A program made the translations under genes and the position numbers. A model generated the notes under the pieces. That model was not told the DNA's origin. It searched no databases and saw only the letters and a program-made list of their open reading frames with translations. 64,000 nt of DNA from Ditylenchus dipsaci (lineage: Eukaryota; Nematoda; Chromadorea; Rhabditida; Anguinidae). Below are positions 63,981-64,000 of the stretch, piece after piece (the first letter of the stretch is position 1; each line of letters begins with the position of its first letter). The stretch lies in NCBI GenBank assembly GCA_004194705.1, contig SADC01000147.1, positions 434,001 to 498,000 on the forward strand, in the 5' to 3' direction.

Positions 63981-64000
63981 CAGTGTTTCCAAAATGAAAA
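63981..64000 (+). mobile_element. hAT-like terminus cut by the window edge
   Basis: CAGTGTTTCCAAAA is identical to the left end of the 60573-61790 element; the rest lies outside the window. Confidence 0.6.

Overview
This is a window of nuclear DNA from an animal. It carries spliced genes for the Na+/K+-ATPase alpha subunit, PrimPol, VPS51, TIMM44, a mitochondrial acyl carrier protein (NDUFAB1) and a calmodulin-like protein. Introns are mostly GT-AG and often very short, with many of 44-55 bp. One looks like 31 bp and one looks like GC-AG. The DNA is AT-rich and packed with non-autonomous terminal-inverted-repeat (TIR) elements, often nested inside each other. Tiny introns with a heavy load of non-autonomous DNA elements would suit an appendicularian tunicate (larvacean) or another small-intron invertebrate. 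That placement is inference; nothing here is diagnostic.

Layout. 1-7.1 kb: 5' two thirds of the Na+/K+-ATPase alpha gene on the minus strand, running off the left edge. 7.1-17.3 kb: repeat-filled DNA with one small cysteine-rich membrane-protein gene of WBP1/VOPP1 type (minus). 17.3-26.7 kb: an isolated signal-peptide exon, the start of a Ty3/gypsy-like LTR retroelement cut by a 17-N gap, an orphan exon, a pogo-type transposase DNA-binding relic beside a 0.9-kb palindrome, and the 3' end of a TBC (Rab-GAP) gene, all on plus. 27.7-29.4 kb: PrimPol (plus), apparently ending before the zinc-binding domain. 31.2-43.9 kb: VPS51 and TIMM44 head to tail on minus, about 0.7 kb apart. 45-47.8 kb: a four-EF-hand calmodulin-like gene (minus). 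48-51 kb: a mosaic of duplicated blocks that includes a second copy of its last two exons. 51-57.7 kb: repeats. 57.8-59.9 kb: NDUFAB1 (minus). 60.2-64 kb: a composite transposon stack containing a hAT-type element with a perfect 8-bp target duplication, and the first bases of a second hAT-like end at the window edge.

Two themes run through the window. First, every conserved gene is interrupted by single-base frame changes, mostly one base missing from a homopolymer, while the protein on both sides stays conserved. This looks like uncorrected long-read consensus error rather than pseudogenisation, and it means single-frame ORF calls will miss most genes. Second, the mobile DNA has unusual architecture. 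One TA-inserting family (outer end CCGTATTTTCTCTAATA) keeps its ends and often its interior constant but carries a different self-complementary block just inside the ends in each copy. Several unrelated families build their arms from one short word iterated in both orientations. One G/C-rich core (CCTTGGTCCCCCTGTTG) recurs at the inner end of arms in otherwise unrelated elements. These are the best candidates for undescribed biology here. The genes are housekeeping genes (ion transport, Golgi tethering, mitochondrial import, fatty acid/complex I, DNA-damage priming) and do not form a shared pathway.
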